NCBI GenBank assembly: GCA_022796795.1 | Contig: JAAWJI010000035.1 | Location: 1 to 45,078 of the forward strand | Length of the DNA stretch: 45,078 nt | Source of the DNA: Lachnospiraceae bacterium | GTDB taxonomy: Bacteria; Bacillota; Clostridia; Lachnospirales; Lachnospiraceae | Reading direction: 5' to 3' | The notes under the pieces: generated by a model | Told to the model about the DNA's origin: nothing | Seen by the model: the letters and a program-made list of their open reading frames with translations, nothing else | Databases searched by the model: none | Shown: positions 1-8,692 of the stretch, in pieces | Numbering within the stretch: the stretch's first letter is position 1 | Layout of the letters: each line of letters begins with the position of its first letter | Position numbers and translations under genes: made by a program

Positions 1-204
1 TTGCATAGGACTTAACAATTCCATAAATCCATGGGACTTATTTCGTGTGCCAAAAAATATCCGGTATCCACTTTTCATCCCAAGAATCCTGCATTGCAGA
101 ATTCTATCCTTGTTTTCAATCAGGATTGCGAACTTGTTTCGCAATTACCTAAAATTTTTTAATCGAATATATATCTGATTACCTTTTTGATTACCTCAAT
201 GTTT
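1..204. other. AT-rich spacer left of tRNA-Glu, no gene seen
   Basis: No convincing reading frame is visible. The stretch holds a small perfect hairpin at 125-145 (ATTGCGAA and TTCGCAAT arms, 5-nt loop) followed by an A/T-rich tract at 151-160, and three short ATTACCT motifs between about 144 and 195. It lies 3' of the tRNA gene, so it could be the edge of an element integrated at the tRNA, but no attachment repeat of the tRNA 3' end is visible. Confidence 0.4.
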
Positions 205-262
205 AACAAAAAAAGAAAAACCTTCGAAAAGCGTATAAATACAGACTTTTCTAAAGGTTTTT
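205..262 (-). terminator. Rho-independent terminator of tRNA-Glu
   Basis: Read on the minus strand, a long imperfect hairpin (arms around 246-262 and 216-231, AAAAACCTT..GAAAAG pairing with CTTTTC..AAGGTTTTT) is followed by a T-rich run at 206-214. It begins a few bases after the tRNA discriminator base, which fits termination of a single-gene tRNA transcript. Confidence 0.7.
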
Positions 263-266
263 ATAA

Positions 267-338
267 TAGCCCGTAGGGGAATCGAACCCCTGTTTCCGCC
301 GTGAGAGGGCGGCGTCTTGACCGCTTGACCAACGAGCC
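267..338 (-). tRNA. tRNA-Glu (anticodon CUC)
   Basis: The minus strand reads as a full cloverleaf: acceptor stem GGCTCGT pairing with ACGGGCT, a D-arm with GGTCAAGCGG, an anticodon stem CCGCC/GGCGG enclosing loop CTCTCAC (anticodon CUC, glutamate GAG codons), and a T-arm with GGTTCGATTCC. The CCA end is not encoded; the sequence after discriminator A is TTATAA. G1 pairs with U72, as G-U or U-containing ends are seen in some Gram-positive tRNA-Glu. It stands alone with its own promoter and terminator. Confidence 0.95.
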
Positions 339-357
339 ATGTCCATCAGACTTGTTT

Positions 358-385
358 AGTATATCAGATTCTCACGAAATTGCAA
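358..385 (-). promoter_or_regulatory. Promoter of tRNA-Glu
   Basis: On the minus strand TTGCAA (380-385) and TATACT (358-363) are separated by 16 bp, about 20 bp upstream of the tRNA 5' end. This matches a vegetative sigma-A promoter. Confidence 0.65.
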
Positions 386-612
386 GCATTTTTTCGAAAA
401 AAATATAAAAAAAATACGATTTATGCATTTTTAATAAGATTCTTGGATATTATATATGGTCTTTTTGGCTCATTTTACCAATAGCAAAAATCATTTTTTT
501 CAACTTGTCCGCACTACGCGCACATTTGTGCTGTATCCAATTCTTTTAAAATGGAAGAGAATGTGATAGACTAGATGGGGAACAACAATTTTACAGAGAG
601 GGATGGAATGCA
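386..612. other. AT-rich leader region of metA
   Basis: This is a very A/T-rich spacer between the divergent tRNA gene and metA. No S-box (SAM) riboswitch or T-box fold is recognisable, although such elements often precede methionine genes in Firmicutes. A short dyad GCACA-TT-TGTGC lies near 520-531. The metA ribosome binding site AGAGAGGGA is at about 594-602. No convincing metA promoter could be assigned. Confidence 0.4.
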
Positions 613-1518
613 ATGCCAATTAAAGTACCCAGTGACCTGCCGGCCAGAGCTATATTGGAAAGAGAGAATATTTTTGTCATGGATGAGCACCGGGCTATGA
701 ATCAGGATATCCGCCCGCTGAAAATCGGGATTTTAAATTTGATGCCTTTGAAGGAGGATACAGAGCTGCAGCTTCTGCGTTCTCTGTCTAATACACCGCT
801 GCAGCTGGATATTACCTTTATCACTGTCAGCAGCCATGAGTCCAAAAATACGGCCCAGAGCCATATCAATAAATTTTATGAGCCCTTTTCCGCAGTGCAG
901 GGACAGCGCTTTGACGGGCTCATCATCACTGGCGCGCCGGTGGAACAGATGGAATTTGAGGAGGTAGATTATTGGCAGGAGCTGGTAGAGATCATGGACT
1001 GGTCCCAGGGCCATGTTACCTCCACGTTTTTCATCTGTTGGGGAGCCCAGGCCGCGCTGTACCATTTCTATGGCCTGCAGAAAAGCCTGCTGCCCCAAAA
1101 GCTTTTTGGCCTCTATCCCCATCAGGTTCTGGAGCGCAAGGAGCCTTTGGTCCGGGGCTTTGACGATGTGTTCTATATGCCCCATTCCCGCCATACCACG
1201 GTGACGGCTGATTTGATTCGTACCTGCCGGGACATCCGGATTTTAGCGGAATCCGAAGAAGCCGGCGTTTTTGCGGCTATGGCCGATGAGGGACGCAAGA
1301 TTTTTGTGTTCGGCCATCCCGAATATGATCGGCTCACTCTGGAAAAGGAGTATCTGCGGGATAAAAATAAGGGCCTGGATATCCAGATCCCTAAAAATTA
1401 TTTTCCGGATGATGACAGCAGCAAGCGGCCTCTCCTTACCTGGCGCGCCCATGCAAATACTCTGTACACCAACTGGATTAATTATTATGTGTATCAACTG
1501 ACGCCTTATGTCTGGTAA
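613..1518 (+). CDS. metA: Homoserine O-acetyltransferase MetA
   Basis: It transfers an acyl group to the hydroxyl of L-homoserine, the first committed step of methionine synthesis, in the cytoplasm. The 301-residue length is normal for MetA. The catalytic Cys142 sits in FFICWGAQAA, and His235 and Glu237 in FGHPEYDR complete the expected triad. Residue 111 is Glu in APVEQMEFEEVDYW; in this family Glu at that place is associated with acetyl-CoA use and Gly with succinyl-CoA use, so acetylation is predicted despite the common MetA/homoserine O-succinyltransferase naming. The ATG at 613 follows a purine-rich ribosome site. Its last 13 bases overlap the convergent amidohydrolase gene, so there is no terminator between them. 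Confidence 0.93.
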   Translation: MPIKVPSDLPARAILERENIFVMDEHRAMNQDIRPLKIGILNLMPLKEDTELQLLRSLSNTPLQLDITFITVSSHESKNTAQSHINKFYEPFSAVQGQRFDGLIITGAPVEQMEFEEVDYWQELVEIMDWSQGHVTSTFFICWGAQAALYHFYGLQKSLLPQKLFGLYPHQVLERKEPLVRGFDDVFYMPHSRHTTVTADLIRTCRDIRILAESEEAGVFAAMADEGRKIFVFGHPEYDRLTLEKEYLRDKNKGLDIQIPKNYFPDDDSSKRPLLTWRAHANTLYTNWINYYVYQLTPYVW

Positions 1519-2507
1519 CATGCAAAGCAGGACATGGCATTGTAATAGAAAATATCTTCCACCTGGGTTCGGTCCAGGTCCAGAAGCAAAGCGGCCTGAT
1601 AAAAGGCCATGAGATTTTCCATAGCTATGAGGGCCCTTTCGGGCCCTTCGTATTGTTCCCCTAAAAGCCAATTCTGCCCCAATGCGATGGACACCGCCCT
1701 GCCCCGATTGAGGCATATGGGATAGTCGCTGCCCCACATGGTTCGTTTTCCGGCATTTTTCAGGATACATGCCATCATCGGCCCGCTTTCGCAGACAGCT
1801 GACAGGTCAAACCAGATATTTCCGCAATCCTCAAGCTCTTGTATCTTTTCAACTACAGTCCAGGACGCGAAGCCCCTGGCACAGTGAGCGAGTACCAGCC
1901 TGGCATGGGGATATCGCTTTGCCATGGTACAAATATAGGAAAAATTGTCCGGATCTGACAAAGCCTCATGGCGCATCATATGAAGGATCATAGGAAGACG
2001 GTATTTCTGCGCCACTTCCCAAGCCGCCTGGGGAAGATATTCTTCTATGCCAAGGCTTTCCAGATCTTTCTTTCCTGCACCGTAGCAGTAACACTTGAAT
2101 CCCTGAGCGCCGCCTTTCGTCACAAGCGTCTCCAGCTGCTCTTCCCTGTCGCAAGGTAAAATATAGGGACAATATACGTGCTTTGGATTCTCCCTTTGCA
2201 AATTTTCCACATGTTCATTGGCCATACGGCGCAGACCGTTGTGCTCATCATTCATAATAGGATCCGGCATGGGCATCATATTCAGCCGGACCATCTCTAC
2301 TCCTGGCAACAGCTGTCTCATATCCTCCCAATAATTTTCCGGTGTTCCCTGATCCCGGAAAAAAACGGTATCTGTACCTTCGGCTCTGGATATGGCCTGC
2401 GAAACATGCATATGGGTGTGGGAGTCAAAAATACGGCAGGGAAGAAATCCTTGCAGGTGCTCTGCCATAGCCAAATCAATTTCCCGAATCTTTGTTTTCC
2501 CTGCCAT
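1506..2507 (-). CDS. Amidohydrolase family protein (Amidohydro_2-like)
   Basis: A 333-residue TIM-barrel hydrolase of the metal-dependent amidohydrolase superfamily. It has the N-terminal metal-binding motif FDSHTHMH (residues 27-34), a central His in LILHMMRHE-like context, LAHCARG further on, and WGSDYP near the end, which carries the usual catalytic Asp. Members of this subgroup hydrolyse lactones or decarboxylate small aromatic or sugar acids; the substrate cannot be told here. The ATG at 2507 follows GGAGATAAGA. It is the last gene of the group with the dehydrogenase and two aldolase-family genes, so it probably acts on an intermediate of that catabolic route. Its end overlaps metA tail to tail by 13 bases. 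Confidence 0.8.
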   Translation of the reverse strand: MAGKTKIREIDLAMAEHLQGFLPCRIFDSHTHMHVSQAISRAEGTDTVFFRDQGTPENYWEDMRQLLPGVEMVRLNMMPMPDPIMNDEHNGLRRMANEHVENLQRENPKHVYCPYILPCDREEQLETLVTKGGAQGFKCYCYGAGKKDLESLGIEEYLPQAAWEVAQKYRLPMILHMMRHEALSDPDNFSYICTMAKRYPHARLVLAHCARGFASWTVVEKIQELEDCGNIWFDLSAVCESGPMMACILKNAGKRTMWGSDYPICLNRGRAVSIALGQNWLLGEQYEGPERALIAMENLMAFYQAALLLDLDRTQVEDIFYYNAMSCFACYQT

Positions 2508-2555
2508 ATTCTTATCTCCTTCTCCCTTTGTGCCTCCCGCTTTTCTCTGCCCCCT

Positions 2556-3353
2556 TTACCAGATAGTCCATCCCCCATCCATCACCAGCGTAGCTCCGGT
2601 AATGTAATTGGCTGCGTCGGAAGCCAGGAATGCAATCGGCCCTTTAATATCGTCCTCATTGGCCCAGCATCCCAATGGCGTGTTTGCAATATAGGTTTCC
2701 ACAAATTCATTTCTGTCAGAATCTTTCAGTCCCGGATCAAATCCCCCGGGGGCAATGCAGTTGACCCGGATATGGTGTTTCCCATAACGGCCCGCCATAT
2801 ATTTGGTCAATCCCACCATGGCCCATTTCTCCGTAGTATAGTTCACAGGCTGGTCTCCCCATGCCTCCGGATAGAAGGGGAAATGGGGACAGTCCAGGCC
2901 CCGCATGGAGCTTACGTTGATAATACTGCCCTTTTCCACCGGGATCATATACTCCAATACCGCCTGGCTTAACAGAATCTGTCCATTCAGGTTGGTGCTG
3001 GCTGAATCCTGAAGCTTCTGTCGGGTGGCGTCCGCAAGGGAGGTCATATTTCTGCGGTCCACGGCATTATTTACCAGTATATCAATCTTCCCGTACCGGT
3101 CATGGACCTGCCGGGCCAGCTCCTTAATCGAAGCGTCATCGCTCAGATCCAGAGAAAGGCCAATGGCCTCGTATCCCTGCTCTCTCAGTGTCTTTGCATA
3201 TTCCTCGCATTTTTCCCCGCTGCGGGACGCAATCACAACGGTTGCACCCATTTCGCACAGACCTAAGGAAATGGACGCGCCGTATAGGCCCCGTCCTCCC
3301 GTTACAATGGCAACTTTCCCTTCCAGACTAAACAGTTCCCTGGTGTGTCTCAT
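2556..3353 (-). CDS. Short-chain dehydrogenase/reductase (SDR)
   Basis: A 265-residue classical SDR. The cofactor loop TGGRGLYG (residues 18-25) is a variant of TGxxxGxG. NNAV (95-98) replaces the common NNAG. The catalytic Ser lies in INVSS (about 148), followed by the Tyr172-xxx-Lys176 pair in NYTTEKW. The C-terminal DGGWTIW is typical of gluconate 5-dehydrogenase/3-oxoacyl-ACP reductase-like members. It probably interconverts a hydroxyl and a ketone of a small substrate with NAD(P)H. The ATG is preceded by AGGAAAGAGAGG. It lies 48 bp upstream of the amidohydrolase gene and is surely cotranscribed with it; a 380-bp spacer separates it from the preceding aldolase-family gene. Confidence 0.85.
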   Translation of the reverse strand: MRHTRELFSLEGKVAIVTGGRGLYGASISLGLCEMGATVVIASRSGEKCEEYAKTLREQGYEAIGLSLDLSDDASIKELARQVHDRYGKIDILVNNAVDRRNMTSLADATRQKLQDSASTNLNGQILLSQAVLEYMIPVEKGSIINVSSMRGLDCPHFPFYPEAWGDQPVNYTTEKWAMVGLTKYMAGRYGKHHIRVNCIAPGGFDPGLKDSDRNEFVETYIANTPLGCWANEDDIKGPIAFLASDAANYITGATLVMDGGWTIW

Positions 3354-3733
3354 AGCTAAACCGACCTCTCTTTCCTATTTTATGTTTCTCTCACAAGCGC
3401 CCCTTGTCCCTTTCAGGCAAAATCACAGGATCCAATCTTCTGCCTGACAGTTCTATTCTGTGCGCCCAAACTGGGGGAACAAAAGGGATGGCTTTCTTCT
3501 ACATCTTAACATACTTTCGGTATACGATCCAGCATCTTTTCTTTTTCTTTGTATTTATTTTCACTTCACTTTCTTTTTCTTTCTCTTATAAACTGTTCTC
3601 TTATTAACTCTTCTCTTATCAACTCTTTCTCTCACAAGCTTTTTCTTTCTATATACTAACTCTCCATAGTATTTGCAGCAGGCCTTTCTCCTAAAAACAT
3701 GTCTTTCGCAGACAAGGGAATCAGGATGCAGGT
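3354..3733. other. Long pyrimidine-rich intergenic spacer
   Basis: No gene is seen. The plus strand is strikingly C/T-rich, so an mRNA of the minus-strand operon would be purine-rich here. It contains three tandem 15-bp repeats (listed separately). No clear promoter or terminator was found, so the downstream dehydrogenase and amidohydrolase may be read through from upstream. Confidence 0.4.
3583..3627. repeat. Three tandem 15-bp repeats
   Basis: The unit CTCTTATNAACTNTT occurs three times without gaps at 3583-3597, 3598-3612 and 3613-3627, with one to three differences between copies. It lies in the non-coding spacer between the aldolase-family and dehydrogenase genes. Confidence 0.85.
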
Positions 3734-4618
3734 TTACAGCTCCCCGATCCGTTCCATCTCCCGGCGGATTTCCGGAATATACTGTTCCTGAACAGGAGAA
3801 ACATAATCAGGAGCGTGGTTTCCCTCATAACCCAGCATATTCATCGCCGCACTGTAGGAGGCCCACAGATCCCGAGCCGCAAAGAAATCCCGCAGCTCCA
3901 AAATATGATTCAGATATAGGGCTGCCCGGTCAAAATCTCCCCTTTTCATGGAGGCAAATAGTTTTCCTGTGTTCATGGGGGTGCAGCCCAGCATGCCGTC
4001 CAGACTTACATCAATGCCCCACTTGTAAGCCACGTCAAAGATATCCAGCCCAGAATAAATCAGGGTAAAGCTTTCCGGCGCCTCCCCGCAAAGCTTAAGC
4101 CTGCGGAACATATGGGTGTCATTGGACTTGATGCCTGTCAGATTTGGGATCTTCCGAATCAGTTCCAACACCAGATCGCAGGTAATCTTGGATTGGGTTA
4201 CACCTGGCAGATCATAGAGGAGAACAGGCCTTCTGGCGGCTGCTCCCACTGCCGTAAAATAATTGACCATCTGGTCCCGGGAACAGCTGTGGTAATAGGG
4301 CGTGGTGAAGACAAAACCTGCTATATCCAGGTTCAAGCTCTCCACGGAATCCATGCGCTCCCTTGCCCTTCCAATGGAGCAGTCCATGGCTCCCACATAG
4401 ACAGGAACCCGGCCAGCCGCTGCCTCTACCGCCGCCCTGGCCACCTGGGGATACACGCTGCCCCGAATAAAGGCCTGTTGCCCCATGGAGCCCATGGACA
4501 AAATACCGATTGCTCCCGCCTGGATCTGATCATCAATCTGTTTTTTATAGCTCTCCACACATAAATTTCCCTCTGTATCCAGCGGAGTGCCCACTGCCGG
4601 AATAAATCCTGCTTTCAT
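3734..4618 (-). CDS. DapA/NanA-family lyase or dehydratase (first kind)
   Basis: A 294-residue class I aldolase-fold protein of the dihydrodipicolinate synthase/N-acetylneuraminate lyase superfamily. The Schiff-base lysine is Lys164 in TGIKSNDT, and the assisting Tyr135 is in LLYDLPG. The phosphate/carboxylate-binding loop that is usually GTTGE reads GSMGQQ (43-48), arguing against authentic DapA. Family members add or remove pyruvate, or dehydrate keto-deoxy sugar acids. The ATG at 4618 follows AAGGAAG with an 8-base spacer. Sitting between transporter genes and the SDR/amidohydrolase pair, it is probably a catabolic aldolase or dehydratase for the imported compound. The true substrate is unknown. 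Confidence 0.82.
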   Translation of the reverse strand: MKAGFIPAVGTPLDTEGNLCVESYKKQIDDQIQAGAIGILSMGSMGQQAFIRGSVYPQVARAAVEAAAGRVPVYVGAMDCSIGRARERMDSVESLNLDIAGFVFTTPYYHSCSRDQMVNYFTAVGAAARRPVLLYDLPGVTQSKITCDLVLELIRKIPNLTGIKSNDTHMFRRLKLCGEAPESFTLIYSGLDIFDVAYKWGIDVSLDGMLGCTPMNTGKLFASMKRGDFDRAALYLNHILELRDFFAARDLWASYSAAMNMLGYEGNHAPDYVSPVQEQYIPEIRREMERIGEL

Positions 4619-4638
4619 CTCTCAATCTTCCTTTCCGC

Positions 4639-4673
4639 GAAGCAGGCAGGCCCTGCTGATTATTGCCTGCTTC
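4639..4673 (-). other. Leader hairpin upstream of the aldolase-family gene
   Basis: A 10-bp perfect inverted repeat, GAAGCAGGCA (4639-4648) and TGCCTGCTTC (4664-4673), lies about 20 bp upstream of the ATG at 4618. No T-run follows on the minus strand, so it is more likely an mRNA structure than a terminator. A 12-bp palindrome CACTATATAGTG at about 4757-4768 lies further upstream and could be an operator. The rest of the 4619-4802 spacer shows nothing else. Confidence 0.4.
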
Positions 4674-4778
4674 TCCCTGCTTCCTCTCGCAAATCTTCTG
4701 TTTTCTTTATGTAAATAGTTACCGATCATCGTCCGTTCATCCCCCGCCCATTTTCACTATATAGTGTCTCTTTGGGAA

Positions 4779-4800
4779 AATGAGCTGCCACAAGGGAGCT
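4779..4800 (-). terminator. Possible weak terminator after the second aldolase-family gene
   Basis: Just 3' of the stop codon at 4803 the minus strand can form AGCTCCC / GGCAGCT, a short stem with one mismatch, followed by CATTTTCCC. The stem is weak and the T-run short, so partial read-through into the downstream genes is likely. Confidence 0.3.
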
Positions 4801-4802
4801 TT

Positions 4803-5726
4803 TTATGGTACAAGCTTCCGCTCCTCAAGGAACGCCCCAAGTTTTTCCATCTGCTCCTCCGTCAGGCTGGAATAGGGCGACCTGCGCCACCTGCGTCCAA
4901 GCCCTGCAATCTCATACATGCCTTGAATGGCCGCGGAAAAATTCACACCCTCTGCCGCCACAAAATCAAAAAAGGCCACGTCGTATTTTTCAACTACTTC
5001 TACGGCCTCCTGAAGTCTTCCCTCTGTATAATACCTCCAGAACAAGTGGGAAATATGCGGGAACACCCGGGCGTACACGGAAAGATATCCGTCTGCCCCA
5101 AAAGGCGCCTGATCTAAAAAATGAAAGGCGCGGCCTCCCTGCAAAAAGGCGAACCGGTCCCGTGTGCGGGCCAACAGCATTTTCCCATAGGGGCCTGGCA
5201 TATCATCCTTAATAGCCACGATTCCTTCCTCTTTCCGCAGGGCGTCAATGGTGGAGTAGGCCATACCTCTGCCATTGCACATATTGGTCAGCAGCATAAC
5301 CGGCATCACCTGGCCGATTTCCCGAAAGCAGGCAGTCAGCTCTTCCCCATCCACAGACTGGGCCCAGTCCGGCACAAAGGGGATGACCAGATCACAGCCG
5401 TATTCCTTACAGGTGGCTGCATAATCCAGCAGCTGCGCCTGACACCAGGCTTTACTGCAGGCTATGACCATGGCTCTCTTCCCGGCCACCTCTGCCACAA
5501 ACCGGTTGAACTCCATGGTCTCCTTATCCGTCAGGATTGTCAGGAGACTATCCCCGTTTGTAACCAGCAGGGATTTGGCGCCCCCGGCCACCATGGCCTC
5601 GATCACATTTCCTGTGGCTTTCCAGTCAATCTCTCCGCTCTTAAAAAACTGGGGCGTTACGGAAGGCACAGGGCCTTGCAGAGCCTCCCGCACACAGGCC
5701 ACTTCATAAAACTCTCCTCTTGCCAT
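4803..5726 (-). CDS. DapA-family protein lacking the usual catalytic Tyr
   Basis: A 307-residue member of the dihydrodipicolinate synthase superfamily. The Schiff-base lysine is present (Lys173 in AIKDDMPG). The position that normally carries the active-site Tyr (motif LLYN) reads LLTN (145-148), and the GTTGE-like loop reads TNGDS. The chemistry may therefore differ from a standard aldolase. A GTG at 5741 is possible, but AGGAG at 5734-5738 is 7 bases from the ATG at 5726 (MARGEF), so that start was chosen. The stop of the preceding ATPase gene lies at 5738, so the two are translationally close. It is the last gene of the transporter block. It differs strongly from the other DapA-like protein and is not a recent duplicate. 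Confidence 0.8.
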   Translation of the reverse strand: MARGEFYEVACVREALQGPVPSVTPQFFKSGEIDWKATGNVIEAMVAGGAKSLLVTNGDSLLTILTDKETMEFNRFVAEVAGKRAMVIACSKAWCQAQLLDYAATCKEYGCDLVIPFVPDWAQSVDGEELTACFREIGQVMPVMLLTNMCNGRGMAYSTIDALRKEEGIVAIKDDMPGPYGKMLLARTRDRFAFLQGGRAFHFLDQAPFGADGYLSVYARVFPHISHLFWRYYTEGRLQEAVEVVEKYDVAFFDFVAAEGVNFSAAIQGMYEIAGLGRRWRRSPYSSLTEEQMEKLGAFLEERKLVP

Positions 5727-5737
5727 TCCCATTCTCC

Positions 5738-6781
5738 TCACAGTCTCTTCCCTAAGCTTTCTGGAAAATTAGTTGCTTGCACAGCTGCCCTCCAGGTCTT
5801 TCCCTGTAAGTGACAGGCCACATAATGTCCTTCTCCCACCCATTTTAGCTCTGGCTCCTCCTGCCTGCAACGCTCCATACAATACCGGCATCTGGGATGG
5901 AATTTACATCCTGGCGGTGGGTTCACCGGCGATGGCACATCCCCCTCCAGGAGAATCCGCTCCTGTTTCCGCCCATAAACAGGTACTGGCACCGCGGACA
6001 TAAGAGCCTGGGTGTAAGGATGCAGATGGGACTGATGAATCCTCTCGCTGTCCGCAATCTCCACAATTCTTCCCAGATACATGACTCCGATGCGGTCCGA
6101 CATATACTGTACCACGCTGAGATCATGGGCAATAAAAATATAGGTGAGACCTAGGCTTTCCTGCAGTTCCCTCATAAGATTTAGTACCTGGGCCTGGACA
6201 GACACATCCAGGGCCGACACCGGCTCATCGCAAACGATCATCTCAGGTTCCATAGCCAGGGCCCTGGCTATGCAGATCCTCTGCCGCTGTCCTCCGGAAA
6301 ATTCTCCTGGAAAACGAAACATATAATCGGGCTGCAAATTCACCCGCCGTAGCATTTCTGCAATCTTTTCCTGGCGTTGGGACCGGTTTCCTATCCCATG
6401 GACCCGCAAGGGCTCGTCAAAGGACTCCAAAATGGAATGGGAGGGATTGAGGGAGGAGTAGGGATCCTGAAAGACCATCTGGATCTTTCGCCGCAGCCTA
6501 AAGCTCTCCTCCTTACCCAGGTTGGAAAGATCCCTTTTTTCCCCTTCATCCTCAAACCACAGATTTCCTCCGGTGGGCTTGTGAAGCCTTACTATGCATT
6601 TTCCCAGGGTAGACTTGCCGCAGCCCGACTCTCCCACAATGCCAAAGGTTTCTCCCTCCATGACGGAAAAGGAGACGTCCTCCACAGCTTTTACTGCAGG
6701 AGACGGCTTTCCTGCAAACCTCCTCCTTCCAGCATATTCCTTTGTGAGATGTTCGATGGTCAAAAGTTCTCTCTTATTCAT
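5738..6781 (-). CDS. Oligopeptide/dipeptide ABC transporter ATPase (OppF/DppF-like)
   Basis: A 347-residue cytoplasmic ATPase that powers a peptide-type importer. Walker A is GESGCGKST, the Q-loop is [10 protein letters not shown], the signature is FSGGQRQR, Walker B is MIVCDEP, and the switch His is in IAHDLS. The C-terminal oligopeptide-transporter extension with a Cys cluster ([14 protein letters not shown]), typical of OppD/OppF and often an Fe-S site, is present. The reading frame is open further upstream, but the ATG at 6781 overlaps the stop of the preceding ATPase by 8 bases and has AGGAGGG 8 bases before it; family alignment also begins at this point. It pairs with the upstream OppD-like ATPase to form a heterodimer. 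Confidence 0.92.
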   Translation of the reverse strand: MNKRELLTIEHLTKEYAGRRRFAGKPSPAVKAVEDVSFSVMEGETFGIVGESGCGKSTLGKCIVRLHKPTGGNLWFEDEGEKRDLSNLGKEESFRLRRKIQMVFQDPYSSLNPSHSILESFDEPLRVHGIGNRSQRQEKIAEMLRRVNLQPDYMFRFPGEFSGGQRQRICIARALAMEPEMIVCDEPVSALDVSVQAQVLNLMRELQESLGLTYIFIAHDLSVVQYMSDRIGVMYLGRIVEIADSERIHQSHLHPYTQALMSAVPVPVYGRKQERILLEGDVPSPVNPPPGCKFHPRCRYCMERCRQEEPELKWVGEGHYVACHLQGKTWRAAVQATNFPESLGKRL

Positions 6782-7793
6782 GAGCCCTGCCCTCCTCATA
6801 CCGGATACAGCGCACCCTATGTCCATCCTCCACCACCGTATCCAGGGGAAAACGGGTGTAACAAAGCTTTCCAGCATACCGGCATCGGTTTGCAAACTCA
6901 CAGCCAGTAAACTGGGTGCTGGCATCCGGGGTGCTTCCCTCTATGGTTTCCAGCTTTTTATTTTTCGGCATCCCCAGAACCGGCACAGACCGCATAAGGG
7001 CCTGGGTATAAGGATGCAGAGGTTTCTCAAATACCTGCTCCGCCCTTCCAAACTCCACCACTCTCCCCATATACATGACCGCGATATCATGAGCAACCTC
7101 CGCCACAATCCCCATATTGTGGGTGATTAGGATCAAAGAGGTATGATACTCTTGTTGCATGCTTCCCATCAAATCCAGGATCTGAGCCTGGATGGTTACA
7201 TCCAGAGCCGTGGTGGGTTCATCCGCAATGAGAATTCTGGGATTGCAGACCATGGCAATAGCGATCATAACCCGCTGACGCATACCGCCGGAAAACTGAT
7301 GCGGGTAATTGTGGAACCTCTTTTCCGCCTCCGGGATGCCCAGATCCTGCAAAAGCTTCACCACCCGTTTCTCTGCCTCCCCCCTGGAGATCGTCTCATG
7401 CTTTCGCAGATTTTCCACAATCTGGCTGCCCACCGTGTACACCGGATTTAAAGAGGTCATGGGATCCTGAAAAATCATGGCAATATCCCTGCCCCGAATC
7501 TGCCGGATCTGTCTGCTGTTCCGCCCATAGTCTGTCAGACGTATTCCCTGCTCTCTGTCAGAGAAATAATCCACGGTCCCCTCCTCCACATACCCGGTCT
7601 TTGGCAGCAACTGCATAATGGTATGGGCGGTCACAGACTTTCCACACCCGGACTCTCCCACCACACACAGGGTTTTCCCCCGGCGAAGCTCAAAATCTAC
7701 GCCGTTTACGGCATTTACGATCTTTTTATCCACCCGGAACCGGGTTTTAAGTCCCGATACCCGCAAAATCACATCTTTCTTTTCTCTTTCCAT
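6774..7793 (-). CDS. Oligopeptide/dipeptide ABC transporter ATPase (OppD/DppD-like)
   Basis: A 339-residue ATPase subunit. It has Walker [10 protein letters not shown]-loop [10 protein letters not shown], signature FSGGMRQRV, Walker B ILIADEP with [11 protein letters not shown], and switch His in LITHNMG. The C-terminal Cys motif [17 protein letters not shown] marks the Opp/Dpp subfamily. The ATG at 7793 (MEREKK) has AGGGGGGC about 8 bases upstream and lies 13 bases after the permease stop; an upstream in-frame start would overlap the permease. It partners the OppF-like ATPase encoded directly downstream. Confidence 0.92.
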   Translation of the reverse strand: MEREKKDVILRVSGLKTRFRVDKKIVNAVNGVDFELRRGKTLCVVGESGCGKSVTAHTIMQLLPKTGYVEEGTVDYFSDREQGIRLTDYGRNSRQIRQIRGRDIAMIFQDPMTSLNPVYTVGSQIVENLRKHETISRGEAEKRVVKLLQDLGIPEAEKRFHNYPHQFSGGMRQRVMIAIAMVCNPRILIADEPTTALDVTIQAQILDLMGSMQQEYHTSLILITHNMGIVAEVAHDIAVMYMGRVVEFGRAEQVFEKPLHPYTQALMRSVPVLGMPKNKKLETIEGSTPDASTQFTGCEFANRCRYAGKLCYTRFPLDTVVEDGHRVRCIRYEEGRAHE

Positions 7794-7806
7794 CCAACGC
7801 GCCCCC

Positions 7807-8682
7807 CTACACGGATGTGGGATCCAGCACATCCCGTAGCCCGTCTCCCAAAAAATTAATGCTCAGCACAAAGAGGCAGATAGCAAGTCCCGGAGCAATC
7901 CACAAGACGGGCATGGACTGAATAATATCCAGTCGTTTGGCCGCATTCAGAATATTTCCCCAGGTCACCACCGTATCCGGAACGCCCATTCCCAGAAAGC
8001 TTAAGCTTGCCTCCTGCAAAATATAAGCAGCGGTTTTCAAGGTAAAATTCACAATCACCGGCCCCATGGTATTGGGCAAAATGTGGTGCAGCATAATCGA
8101 GAGGCTGCCGATGCCGTTGACCCGACAGCTTTCCACATAAGGCTCCTCCCGCAGGGACAACACATTGGTCCGCACCACCCGCATCATGTGGGGCCAGCCG
8201 GTAAAGGTAAAAATAACCAGCAGGTTTGCTGTGCTTCTGCCCAGGACTCCCACCAAAATCATCACCAAAAGATACTGGGGAAAGGCCATAAACAGCTCGC
8301 TGACATAGACAATGGCCGCTCCTGCTCTGCCTCCCAGGTAGCCCGCCCCACAGCCCAGGACCGCCCCCAGAACCGTGGCGCCCAGGGCGCCTGTAACGCC
8401 GATTAAAATGGAAATCCGGCCGCCGTAAAGCATACGGGACCACAGATCCCGGCCCATGCTGTCTGTTCCCAGAGGATGTACTGCAGACAGGGGCATGTTT
8501 CGGCTTCCCATATCCATATGGATGGGATCATAGGGGGTTAAAAGTGGCGCAAGAACACACAGCAGAAGAATCACCAATATCACAGCTACTCCTGCCACAG
8601 CCATGCGGTTTCGCATAAACCGGCGGAGCTTCCGCATGCGGATCTGCCTTCTGGCCGCCCGGATTGTTTTTTTCTGATTCAT
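7807..8682 (-). CDS. Peptide-type ABC transporter permease (OppC/DppC-like)
   Basis: A 291-residue inner-membrane permease. A basic cytoplasmic N-terminus precedes the first transmembrane segment (about 28-48), then PLGTDSMGRDLWSRMLYGGR, the signature of DppC/OppC proteins, and five more hydrophobic segments. The EAA-type coupling loop reads EEPYVESCRVNGIGSLSIM and contacts the ATPases. The ATG at 8682 follows GGGAGAGA. It lies 10 bp after the OppB-like permease. Confidence 0.92.
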   Translation of the reverse strand: MNQKKTIRAARRQIRMRKLRRFMRNRMAVAGVAVILVILLLCVLAPLLTPYDPIHMDMGSRNMPLSAVHPLGTDSMGRDLWSRMLYGGRISILIGVTGALGATVLGAVLGCGAGYLGGRAGAAIVYVSELFMAFPQYLLVMILVGVLGRSTANLLVIFTFTGWPHMMRVVRTNVLSLREEPYVESCRVNGIGSLSIMLHHILPNTMGPVIVNFTLKTAAYILQEASLSFLGMGVPDTVVTWGNILNAAKRLDIIQSMPVLWIAPGLAICLFVLSINFLGDGLRDVLDPTSV

Positions 8683-8692
8683 ATTCTCTCCC

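Noticed and set aside
1..338. Integrated element attached at tRNA-Glu
   Set aside because: No second copy of the tRNA 3' end and no integrase are visible in the window.
386..612. SAM (S-box) or T-box riboswitch before metA
   Set aside because: None of the conserved blocks (for S-box, the GAG/GNUGGAGGG elements; for T-box, TGGNACCGCG) is present.
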